DNA of 64,000 nucleotides, taken from assembly GCA_902805475.1 (NCBI GenBank), contig CADCSX010000003.1:992001-1056000 (forward strand), read 5' to 3'. Origin of the DNA: Entonaema liquescens (Eukaryota; Ascomycota; Sordariomycetes; Xylariales; Xylariaceae). The notes beneath the pieces are model-generated. The model made no database searches. It worked only from the letters and a program-made list of their open reading frames with translations, and was not told the DNA's origin. This document shows positions 36,008 to 47,034 of this stretch, piece by piece (the stretch's first letter is position 1; the number at the start of each line of letters is the position of its first letter). A program made the position numbers and the translations under genes.

Positions 36008-39000
36008 ATTCTATGATATGATATATAGGTTATGGGAGGGGATATGGGTCCGCTGGCGGTGAAGCGCTTTGGGCGTTATATAGTATAGCAATATTGCAGA
36101 GTCAAAAATGGAACTGAACCTGTCGATCCGTAAAGAATGTAAGCTGAGGCCAGCTCTTTTTTTTGTCTTAAAAGGCAGTTATGGAAAGAGCATCGTGGGG
36201 TTCAAGTTTGAATGTGGGCATGCGGATATTTCATAAGGAACAGAAGTTGGGCAGTAGGCGGTATACATATTCTTCCTTCCCTTTGACTACGGTTTTTCGT
36301 GTGTAAGTGAAGGGTGGGGGAACGTAGCTACGTACCTTGCAGACAGGGGCCAGGGGCAGGGGGTTTATGTTCCCTGAACCTGGAAACCTGGAACACTGGA
36401 ACGCAAGTCTTAGCGGGTGTTGTAACTCTCAAGACTTCAGACCCTGGACAGGGTTGAGGGGGGTCACGAATGGGTAGGTGCGTAACCAGGACTGGTTAGT
36501 CCATCCTTCACTCATCAAGAAGAAACCGTTCGAAGTGAAAGTGTGCTGAGGGATGTAACTAGTACAGTAATACTAAGAAAATACGATGGACAGCCCTAAA
36601 TAAGAACATTGGCCCTCCTCTCGATCTCAGTGACCTAAAGTGTATTGTTTCAAAGTGAACATGGGAATTAAGGTAGCGGCGTGTGCTTCGAATAAGGCAT
36701 TGGCGGTGGTTAAGCACTTACGTTGACTTGATAAGCACTGTAATTGTGAAGTCGCACAAGTCGACGATGTTGGGGTCTCGCTCGTTTCGTAAAGATGATG
36801 GTTAGGAAAAATGATGTATCTGAGATATGGATTTGAATAGAAAAGTAAAAGTTCTCTTTGAAACGGATCAACTCTACGTTAAGCAAACTTTGGGGGGAGA
36901 ACCGGTTATGAAATAATAATCGGAGGGCTGGGCCGAAAAGCAAGTCGGACAGCCGATATCATAGCCACAGTACGCTTTCTTCAATATGTAATTGGATGTA
37001 TGCTATTTTTTTTCTCCGTGCGTTTACCAGCATTTAACTTATATGATATATGATCAGCTTCGCCCTCCCTTAGAACCATGGCACCATGATGCCATAAAGT
37101 CATCCTATTTTCAGACACCAACTAGATTTATGGCTTTTTTTGCTCGGTGTAAGGACATGAATAAACATTCGAGAGGACAGTCTTTGGAGAACAGCGGACA
37201 GAACTAGCATTGTGGAGTCTGCCAACGGGATCTGTAAAAATACTTCCAATTAAGGACATGATCGCCTAAGGGTCCTAAGGTTAGGATTGGGTTGGTCAGG
37301 TTGTTCGAGGTAAGAATCTCTACGGGAGATCCGTTCATCGTCAATCCTTCATGACGATAGAACTTACAAGCCCGTAAGCAAGACCTTTTACATAAAGTGA
37401 TTGTCACTCGACATATGGTTATGTGGCGTAAAGATGTAATCGTAGACGAGGCTCACAACTCACAGACGTAACGCTAGGCTGACTTGTGCTGAAATGATGA
37501 ACGGCATGCGAACACATTGGATCGAGAACCTTGAAGCTGATCACCAACTCAACGGAGTTAATCTTTGCGACATTTTCACATAGCATAAATTAGATGCGCA
37601 AATCTTGTATAACATCGTGCGATATAATTCAAAAATTCAGGCTTGTGATGCATTAGGTAGAATAGCGGTACAGTAGCGGCCTGTTCAACTAATTCGACTA
37701 ACTTGGAGTCGTTAGAACCCGCAAGACCCCTAGACCCCACTGGTACTAGCTACTGCGGCCGGTTATGTGCGACGTGTACTGCGTGTACAACATGTCTAAG
37801 TCGCCTGTCATTATGGACATGTAGCTAACCCGCCGGGGCCCGGAAGACCCGTTCTTTTATTATCCGTACCTCCATCTGCTCCTTACATGTCTGCATGTAC
37901 CTACTGCCCGGTCCTCAACTGACATAATAAAACAATACCCGAGATAGATCAAGACTTCTTCAAAACGCCTCAGTTCTAATAACAGCATAGTGGTGGCCGT
38001 TCACACATCGCATCACGCATCGCAAGTGGCCAGCTGCTTTCAAAATTATCTCTTTACCGAGCACCGAAATCCATAATATTGTATTGTGCAGCAGTGATCT
38101 GCATTACCACCGACTACCGCCGAGACTTTTGCGACGATTTATCCTCCAATACGGCAGGTACATAGCGGAAGTCTTCTTCCAAACCACACATCGCTGTCCC
38201 CTTTTACGAAAGTCTTAGCAAGGGTGAGATGCTTCTATTCAACTTCTTTCATAGTTGACATGCTTGCAAGCAAACTAATTGGACTTATTCGATACGTAAG
38301 TCTTCAGGAGAAGGGAGATCGAAATGTTTGAACCATCATGTGAGAAACCAAAGAGGGAGAACTCGGAGCGCGAATCTACCAACCATATCTTGAGGATGCA
38401 ACCCGCATCAGACAGGTTGCAACGCTTGTAGCCGTCGCACTTGAGTGATTGGCCTATCGTCAACTTCGGCCGCTTGGGTATCATCGAGGTTCTACAGGGT
38501 CTGGCCACTCAGACTGCTTGCCTTTTCGACGGGTTCACCACATCCTCTCATGCCATCACTAGCGTCAGACTTCATTCGCGAATCACACTTATATTATCTT
38601 GTCGGTCGTCCATCAGATAGGTTCTGCCATGAAAGCTAGCTAAACCTTCCGATGTTTTGCACTCGCCCCTAATCTATTGCGAAAATTATGATTAGCTATC
38701 CTATCGCCGAGTGCGGGGAGACGACTTCAACCACCTTTACAGGAGTACTTGTCGCTAGCCGTCATCCGTCATGTATTATGCATCCTTCCATATAATGCGG
38801 TCGAATCCTTTACCCCGGGTCTACTCAAACCTACTCGATCGGGTTTGCAGTCTGTGATCTGAGTCCAGGCTGTTCAATCGCACTTGCAAAAGGACCTCTG
38901 TCTATTCACTATATCGAATAATCGTCTGAATAGTATATTACCCCTTAAATTCATGAAACGGTGTGACCCGAGTTCACTGGCGAGTAGAGGCAACGATACG

Positions 39001-42000
39001 CTTCACCCCGACACGTTTCCAATTTTCCAATTGCGGATAACTAGTGGCAAAACGCTTCTTGACATCTAAACTGCTTCATAAGTACCTGCGTATAATTCAT
39101 CAAGCATCCAATGCATTAAAGGTCCTATGACATATTGCTCACTCTGCCGAGGGCCCGGTTCCAAAAGAGCACACTTCGCCAAATAATAGCCTGAATATTG
39201 CATCTGCTTGAGTGCATATGTGTCTCGCTTGCGCATCATCTTCCGTTTGAGCGGAAGACGTTATCGGGACCTTGCTTTCGACTATTTCGCCACAAGACCT
39301 TCCCTTCGGACATAATGCATTCGTCCATGGTAGTTCATCCTCTGGTAAGGTTTCCCCGTACCCAGACTTATTGGTTTCTAAGAATACAACCCATGAGATT
39401 TGTGTGTCTTGTCGTAGGTAATTCTACCTAGTACATCAAGGACCAAGGGTACGTACTTCTAGATGCGATCTACGTTTCGACAGTTATGGCGTCACACCCA
39501 CTAATCCGCATCCGAAACGGCCAATAACAATGAGAAGAAGTGTTGTTCTCTTGCCTAATTTAGCTAGATGGAATTTGGCCTAGGACTGATCTCCACAACC
39601 TTAATCCTGATCGCGTTTCTAAAAATGCATCCCACGAACTCTGACGTGACAAGTTTCCATAGTACTTTTTACAAATACACACTTTTTCGACATTCCACCA
39701 GGTATATCGTAGACGTCGACTAATCTTCGTCTAACCACCATAGACTAGATAGCACGAGATGATCATCGAACTAGGCGATTCCTCAGCTCGGTATCCGCGA
39801 TTCAAGCTCTGTAGATCTCGCAGATCTAGCTTACTATGAAAACGCGCTGGTGTCTTTAAGACACATCTCCAGCCACCTAATCAATGGGAAATGACATCGA
39901 CATTTGCCACGACGCCTCGAAAATCCAGGGTCGGATTGTTTGCAAGACACTTTGTTTCTACTGTCTTATCGGTTGCCCCGGATGCCTGCATAAGGAGCTT
40001 AGTCCTAGTCAACTTGCGAACTAAATGCTGAAAAAGGTTACTAGCAGTCGATTATGAACCAGAGACAGCTTATGCGCGTGTCCCGGTAGCTTGATAAAAC
40101 ATCTCGGCCGAGCTTAGAATGCGACTATCGTCTTAAAATATCACCTCAGAGCTGCACATGGCATTTGTTCCCTTGCATACTAAAGGGTTGACTTCCATTT
40201 GCCATGGGTAGACTCATAGTTCGTCGCCAAGCTGAGCTACTTAGCTTTATCAGCTTCCTTTTCAAAGGTGCACGTTCTGATTCGAGGCGCAGCTCTGTTA
40301 CTGAAGTCCAGGGTGTGATGAACAGTATTCTGTATTCAGTCCTAACCCTGGCCTATGTCGTGCTTACTACACTGTACGAATGGAGCCAGCATCCGTCATG
40401 TCAGAATAGGCTATCCGAAATCGACAGAGAGGCCATGTGCGTTCCCTAATCAGGGTTTACCATGGCCAGTGAGTAGTCGACTGCTTAATCCACATGTCCG
40501 CTTTCAGCCGCTGTCGATCCCCAGAGTTGAAACGGGAATCGACGTTGATTGGCGAGAACGAGACTTATCACAAGACGACCTCCAGGCCGATATCTCTCCA
40601 GCAAGACAGTAATCTAACATTATTACAGCGAGATAAGTGGTTTCGGACATGTTCAATTGGTGATTTTGGACGTAAGGGGAGATCTATGTGGCCTAAATAG
40701 GGAGTCGAGAGGCATATTTTACATCAATAAGCTAGCTGCTACTAGCTTAGTTGGCTATACTACTTGTAAGGCGACGGCAAACCTCTCGACGGATATTGAA
40801 CCCGCGATATCTCCCGTATCCTTACGTTTATTGCACAGGCTTGCCGAATCAGTGATCACACTACCGGCAAATAGCATCTTAAGCTTATCGGTTTGAGGCA
40901 CATCAAACTCCTCCCTACCGCTTCTAGAAATAGAAGCCCTACCGTGTTTTCCACCCCTTACTGGTTGTTTCCACGCTAAGAGTAAAACTCCGAATTGTCA
41001 TGTGCACCTTGCTATCGTTGGTAGAAGTTTGGTTCAAGCATCTTTCTCAGAGTTAGGTGTTCGCAGCACCAGACGGCTACGCCTCATCCTTCCGGGAACC
41101 TATTTGCGGAGGCCATGGGTAATTCATTCTAGATGGAAAGTTTAAAGTTTTTGAAGAGAAGCTGTAAGCGATCCTATTCGGGAATCTTTGAAACATCGTG
41201 GGCCCCGTTTCTTGGTTCCGGCAAATCCTCCGAATTGTTTCGTAGCCACCGACCTGCCGTAATGGTCAACAGCCACCCTATACATGAATCGCAAGCCACG
41301 CAAAGAGGACTTGTATTTAATATCTACGACGCCCGCGGAAATTATTCAGGACCTTTACTTACGTTCTTGTCTCCTTTGCTGTTCAAGTACACGTCGACTC
41401 CCCACGGCTATTGAGCCTCAGTTTCTACAATTAGAACACATGCTTTTTTCTAGCTTCCCGAATGCGATGCCTAACCCCCTACTCAAGGCTTAGCGGTTCG
41501 TCGCATGTCGCTTCCAGAAACTATTTCCGTACACAGTCGCAAGCTTTCTTCCTAATTAGGCACTACATACTTCCTGTCGCGTAGACTGGTGATCAAAAGA
41601 TGAAGCCTATGTAGGTAGTTAACCTACCTAGTCTACCGCAGAATAACTATCCTTGGATCGGCGGGGGACGGGACGGTGAGTGAGAAGTTAATAGTGAGTA
41701 AAAATAGGTCCCACGAGGAATACATACAAAGTAGTTCGGCGATCGAAAATTCGCTTGCTGTTAGTTTCACTTACAAGTGAAAGGAACTTACCGTAATGAA
41801 GCTCAGCAATTGAAGGCGCTAACACAAGTGTCTCAGTAGCGCATTATCATAGGCCAAACAAAACAGTTGGTATATAAGCACCAGTTTACAATTAAATCTT
41901 CAACATCCGCCAATAGGAGGATAGATCTAGAGTATCCAGTCCTAGATAAGCCAAGTTCGGCATATCTAGTAGTCAGGTCGGCAACGACCGGCTTCCAACC

Positions 42001-42003
42001 ACG
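36008..42003. other. Gene-poor region with decayed coding-like sequence
   Basis: No intact gene in about 6 kb. Between roughly 38,000 and 41,500 there are many short open frames with protein-like composition, broken by stops. A segment near 40,310-40,450 encodes 'LTTLYEWSQHPSCQNRLSEI', weakly like the region after a cytochrome P450 I helix. A near-palindrome (GTAGGTAGTTAACCTACCT) lies at about 41,611-41,630 upstream of the tRNA gene. Confidence 0.45.
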
Positions 42004-42075
42004 GGGCGTGTAACTCAGTGGTAGAGTGCTCGCTTTGCATGCGAGAAGTCCAGGGTTCGACTCCCTGCTCGTCCA
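42004..42075 (+). tRNA. tRNA-Ala (anticodon TGC)
   Basis: Cloverleaf fits by eye. The acceptor GGGCGTG pairs with CTCGTCC, including the G3:U70 wobble that marks alanine tRNAs. The anticodon stem CTCGC/GCGAG encloses TTTGCAT, giving anticodon TGC. The T arm is CAGGG-TTCGACT-CCCTG, and A73 follows. The A-box-like TAACTCAGTGG and B box GGTTCGACTCC are both present. No intron. Confidence 0.95.
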
Positions 42076-42076
42076 A

Positions 42077-42084
42077 TTTTTTTT
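42077..42084 (+). terminator. Oligo-T RNA polymerase III terminator of tRNA-Ala
   Basis: Eight consecutive T directly after the tRNA 3' end; four or more are normally enough for Pol III termination. Confidence 0.85.
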
Positions 42085-43484
42085 ACATCTCGTCGGGCCC
42101 CTCGGACCCGTGACTAGTTTGACGTCTTTATTTCACACGTGCGCTTTGATACCGCTTTTCGCCTTTGCTTTTATTTTTAGTTTGTTTCAGTGTCACGATA
42201 TTTGGGTCGAAACAATCTCTGGGTAAGGTAGTATTGACTACTATCACCTTCGTGACAAGGAGCGAAGGCCATTGTTGTCCTAGCTCTACGATCCGAGAAA
42301 TAACTACCTCCTTGGTAGAAATGATTCAGGTATAGCACTTTCGATGCATCGCTTCGTTTTATCCTGAAGCCAGCAGGAAGTTCAGCCCTGATACGATGGG
42401 CATAGCCACTATTCTGGAGTCTGAAAACTAAACTTCATGCTATTATGCTACGCAAGCCTCTCTTGGCTCTTCTTTAGCTCGTGCACTGCTAAGAAGTTTG
42501 GGATAAGCCAGATTTGGGTAGGAAGGTTGGCGATATCCTAAGGGGCTTGAGAGCGGAATGGAGACTAGATGGTGAGTTAGGAGAGCTGGATGATCTTCAA
42601 CTTGGCTGGACATGCGTTCGGCTGGTGCGATAGCTCAACCTAGACTCCTCAAAGCCATAGAAGACAATCTGTTAACACAGCTTCCATCAGGACTTAATAG
42701 TTTACTGGAATCCATTGCTGGTGAGCACTTAATCCTATCTTACCTCTTTTCGCACCATGTCGGGATTCTAGCTACCTCGTCTTGCATCTAGAGCAAAGGA
42801 TAGCACTCTTAATATGTATAGTCATGGGCTCCTATAGCTTTAGTTAGAGTTCCCTATCGAATAAAAAGGTAGTTTTGATTCCCCTTAGTTCTTTCTACTC
42901 GAGATACACTGAACGAGCAATTTTTCATGTTGAGACATTGCTGTTGTCAAAGTCTAAAGTCGAAGATCTCCAGTTTTGCCCCTTTCATCGTCGAGATTCT
43001 TGTAGTTGCTAGAGAAAACTCCTAAGTCCAACCCTTTTCGGTAGAAATATTATCGTAGTGTCTCTTAGTAACTAGAGTATATAGTCACTTTATCTTGCCT
43101 GTATTTGTACCTAGCGTAGGCATTTTTAAGCACTCCTAGGGGTAGCAGGTAATCTTCGAGTTTCTATCCTCAATCCATATCCAAGTTTCCACATCCAAGT
43201 TATCTAGAACAACCCCCCTTTCCAGATCCACAGCTGATTGACGACACCCCGATCGACTTGCGATGCGCGATGAACATTTATCAACATAGCTGGCTTACCC
43301 AAACATAGAAGCGGATATATCCTGAAAGGTACCTACCTAATATCTATTTAGAATACGAGACATAAATCCATTATAACTCGATCTTTGTCACTGTAAAAAG
43401 CTCCATCATCAACTCCAAGCCTAACACAACAATCTCTTAATTCACCAACCAGTGCGTTCTTTCAACTTCCAGGTCACAATAGTT
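42085..43484. other. Intergenic region after tRNA-Ala
   Basis: No coding gene or RNA recognised. A GGTACCTACCTAATATC motif occurs near 43,328-43,344. Confidence 0.5.
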
Positions 43485-43491
43485 TATAAAA
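43485..43491 (+). promoter_or_regulatory. TATA box of the 54-residue membrane protein gene
   Basis: TATAAAA about 100 bases upstream of the start codon, followed by a CA-rich leader (ATCCACACACAACCTCATC) typical of fungal core promoters and 5' UTRs. Confidence 0.55.
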
Positions 43492-43587
43492 CCCGTTACC
43501 GGCATCATCCACACACAACCTCATCTAACATTACCTACTAACCTTCAATCCTGTTGATCAAGTCCGAAACTTTCAGAACCTACCATC

Positions 43588-43752
43588 ATGGAAGCCCCCA
43601 AAATCAGAGAGACCAACTTTCCGGAGATTGCGGTAATACTTCTGTTCACAACACTGGCCCTGCCGTATCTGGCAAGCCTCGCGGTATACCTAGCATATCT
43701 ATTTTTTGCGTTGATGGTCATCATGTTGGCATATCTTCTGATATCGGTATAG
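43588..43752 (+). CDS. 54-residue hydrophobic membrane microprotein
   Basis: Intronless reading frame from an ATG in good context (TACCATCATGGAA) preceded by a TATA box and CA-rich leader. The first 14 residues are polar (MEAPKIRETNFPEI). The rest is almost entirely hydrophobic (AVILLFTTLALPYLASLAVY, then LAYLFFALMVIMLAYLLISV), enough for two membrane helices separated by a short turn. No homologue is recognised. The promoter and lack of charged residues in the helices argue for a real gene, but a frame this short could arise by chance. Location would be an intracellular or plasma membrane. Confidence 0.5.
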   Translation: MEAPKIRETNFPEIAVILLFTTLALPYLASLAVYLAYLFFALMVIMLAYLLISV

Positions 43753-44563
43753 AATAAACAATGCGCACCAGAGCTTGCTTTTATCGTAGTGATAAGACCA
43801 TAACTCTGCTCATGGCATATCATTAGTTACGTTAGCTAGTGAACTATATTGATTTCTATTAATAGAATTACCTAGCTCTACGATTCTTAGGAGGCTCACT
43901 CGCTATGACATGCTATTATCGTTAGGTACTACGAGCAGAACCAGGAAAGATTAAAAATAGCTAATTAGAGAGTTGCGTAATCGAGTAATGATGAGTAAAT
44001 AAGTGAGATTCCATCCCATAATATATGATTAATAGACTCCGATAGGAAAGTAGCTTAATCTCTGTGTGCATAATAAAATCTAGTAACTAAACAGACGGTA
44101 TAGGAGTACTGAATTAGGACAAACACCTTGCAGTATTATAGTATTCGCATTGTCTTTGCTTATTGTGGAAGAATTTGACTCGACCTTGTTATTATTAACT
44201 AGCGTCTCCTATAGATTTGTATCTCTTTCTTGAGATAATTAACACTACTTCTTATGGAATAGAATATTAAGGCGACCTTGTTTGTAAAGACTCAGGATGT
44301 GTATGAACTTGATTGTATTAGGAAAAGGGAAGCAAAACTTCTCTTGGGAAATTGATATACGAGTATCTTAACCTAATTACCTTAGCTATTCAAGAATACA
44401 GAGATTTGTTATAAACTACCTATTGTAGCTAACTATGTATTTAGAGTTTGTTGCTTTGATAAGCAATACATTGCAACGATATTTCTTTGATAGCTAATAG
44501 TAACGATCGTAGTGTCCTGACATCTGCCCTTTTTTCAAAAAAAGACGACAACGTCCTCGTTGT
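43753..44563. other. AT-rich intergenic region
   Basis: AT-rich sequence without long open frames; it should contain the 3' UTRs of the two flanking convergent genes. Confidence 0.5.
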
Positions 44564-46359
44564 CTACGAGTTTTTCTCGTTATCCTTTTCGTTGTTTAGC
44601 ACTAGGGGAAACATCGCTACCATCTTTCTTTTCTTGTTTGATGGCAACTTTTTGTTCGGTCTGGCATTCTTCTTCGGGATTACTTTACCTGATAATCCCT
44701 TTGGCGTCATTGCTTTCATTGCCTTTGCTGGAGTAAGTGCTGGTTTTGGTGCCACGGGCGTTGGTGGTCGATCTACCACCTTTTTCCACTCAACGTTGGT
44801 GGAAGCCTCTGCTTCTTCGCTCGGGAATGGCCCGAACATTGATGCTTTGCGCTTTTGACTTTCTGTCAATGGTTTATGATAGTTCGAGACATATCTGTCT
44901 GTTGCTGCGCTGGGCTCCCTGTCCGTGAACATTCGAGGTGCAGGTAAGTAAGCTTGGCATCTGCCCTTCCATGAGGAGACGTTTACAACGTCCTCGTTGT
45001 GTTTCTCATTTCTAGCTCTATGTGATCTTCATGCTTTAACTTCTGGGCGATACTTTGCGGTATCTTATAAGCCTGGTAGGTGCTCATAGGAGAGATTCCG
45101 CGAGCCTTTGCCCTCGGTGTGCTTTTAGGGACACTCTTAGGAACACCCTTAAATCCTCCTTCTCCTTTATCGTAGGCCTTTGACCTGCTTGGCTTGCTGT
45201 ATAACCGGGTCTTAAGCAATGCACATTCTCAACCTATTTTTCGTTCTTGTATATTTCTTTCCTACTGGCGGAACAACTATTCCGCTCGGGAATTATCTGG
45301 AATACAGCCCGGTACTGTAACGTTTGTATCGCATATTAAGTGTTCTCAGCTATATATGGTGCTGAGATCTTGTGGGAATATAGAAGGTTCGTCTATCGAT
45401 TCCAGCCCACTTGGGATTTTGTGTTGGCCTGTTTGAGTCGTCTGGTATTCCGGGCTGTGCATTGCATGCTCCGTGGATCTTGTAGACAGCGATCCTTGAC
45501 TACTGCTCGTATTATGCGAAAATGCTCCTTCAACGAACCCGAGTCGAAACGGAGTCGACATGATGTTGGTTCCTAGAGAGTGTACTTATGAGGTAGGTAC
45601 ACGAGGAAATAGTTTAAAGATATGTCTCCATGCTGAGAGCATTTATGCGGTTCTGCTCAGCTCTTTTGAAGTGCTTCAGCAAGGTGATTCGGTTCTCAGC
45701 TAGACTATGCTGACAGTTTGTAGGCGGGTATGGTGTAATCAGAGTGCTGAATCGTCTCAGCAAAGTTGGCTTTTGGTATTTGGCGAACTTTCAGGTGTGT
45801 TCATATTGTTGCAGATAATTCGCATTTTTCGATATTCAATCTGGCTTGGTAATGTTCCGAACCCCCACTTCTTCCCGTCACCGTAGATGCGAAGTGCCTC
45901 GATTGCTTCTTAATGTTGTGTCCATGGATCAAATTTTGTAAAGCCCTGTTAGATTAGAATATTTTATATTCTTGAATTCGTTATTGTGGGTAATCAGTGC
46001 CGTTGGTCGCATTGATATAATGCGACGAAACGATCGCCGGGGTATTAGATGGTTGATGCAAGACTGTTGTAGATGTCGATTTTTTCATTTTTTCTTTCCC
46101 TCTTTTCTCGAGTTTCGTCCTTGTCTTTGTTGTTGTCGTTTTTCTTGAAGTCATGATTGCGAAGTTTGAACTACTCGAGACCATCTCCCCAACTAATGGT
46201 GCCAATGTCGATACTGTTTTTCCCAACTTCGCTGTCGGCTTTAGAATACCTTTGATAATTCTCTTCTTGCTTCACGAAGTCGGCATGCTGACTTTTTCTC
46301 GGAGGAGCTATGGTTATCCTCGCTGGGCGATGCATTGAAGTTGCGCACAATAGTTCCAT
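44564..46359 (-). CDS. Unrecognised Lys/Ser-rich protein gene, fragmented
   Basis: A TATA box (46,555-46,562), an A/C-rich leader and ATG 46359 (MELLCATSMHRPARITIAPP) mark a promoter and start on the minus strand. Coding-like segments follow in several frames: DIGTISWG to EMVSSSSNFAIMTSRK (one G missing at CCCC 46,187-46,190), EAIEALRIYGDGKKWGFGTL (about 45,900), TLLRRFSTLITPYPPTNC (about 45,760-45,640), MSTPFRLGFVEGAFSHN (45,561), a basic segment KPSRSKAYDKGEGGFKGVPK (45,210) and a Lys-rich end with PSNKKRKMVAMF stopping at 44,564. The last two join if one A is added at 45,002-45,004. Some breaks may be introns whose ends could not be fixed, and others base errors or mutations. It may be one gene, two genes or a pseudogene. 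The basic tail suggests a nuclear protein; no family is recognised. Confidence 0.4.
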
Positions 46360-46460
46360 GGGGAGGTAGGTGTCGTTTTGGGTTGTTGAGTTAGGCAATA
46401 AATGATTATGATAATTAGTGATAGAGTCGTGCCGTCTTTTTAGTTTTTCTATTGTTGTAA

Positions 46461-46490
46461 TTGGGATTTAATTGGGATTTAATTGGGATT
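46461..46490. repeat. Short tandem repeat of TTGGGATTTAA
   Basis: Nearly three copies of an 11-base unit lie between the presumed TATA box and start codon of the minus-strand gene, so they would fall in its 5' leader. Confidence 0.7.
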
Positions 46491-46554
46491 GCAATTGAAG
46501 TTGCGATTAAAGTTGTTGAGTGTTGAAAGGTTTCGGCCTGAGAAAGTTGAGTCT

Positions 46555-46562
46555 TATTTATA
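46555..46562 (-). promoter_or_regulatory. TATA box of the 44.6-46.4 kb gene
   Basis: TATAAATA on the minus strand, about 200 bases before ATG 46359. It is followed by AC-rich leader sequence. Confidence 0.45.
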
Positions 46563-47034
46563 AAATTTGCTCGAGTGTGGGCTGCAGCCTAACTGCTCGT
46601 GCCTGCCTTCTTAACATAAGATAGGTACTTAGCACTTTACTCTCTAGCAGGGCAACTAAGGAAAGAGGCAGTTGCTGGGGATGTAATCAACCCCCTCGGC
46701 TACATGTACCTACATGTAGGTACCTAGGCAAGATGACTTAAATAAAGGATACATGTATAGCTGCACATGATACATGCTAACTACCTAACCTAGGTACTCA
46801 TCAATTGGAAGTCATATGATTAACATTACTTCTCTGATGGTGGGTAAATAAGCTTTCAACCTTCTTGGAATTTGTGTAATAGTATTCAAAGTAGTAGCTA
46901 TAAACAAGAGGCCTAAGTTGTGCCAGACCAGACCATGACTCTAACTTAGGGCACTTCTTCGCTATGTAGGGATACCTGTATTAGGTACCAACGCTTTCTA
47001 AAATTTGAAATACCTCCAGTCGTACATTTACATC
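46563..47034. other. Intergenic region with TAGGTA/TACCTA motifs
   Basis: No gene. It contains ACATGTACCTACATGTAGGTACCTAGG (about 46,703-46,730) and CTACCTAACCTAGGTAC (about 46,781-46,797), members of the dispersed palindromic motif family in this window. Confidence 0.55.
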
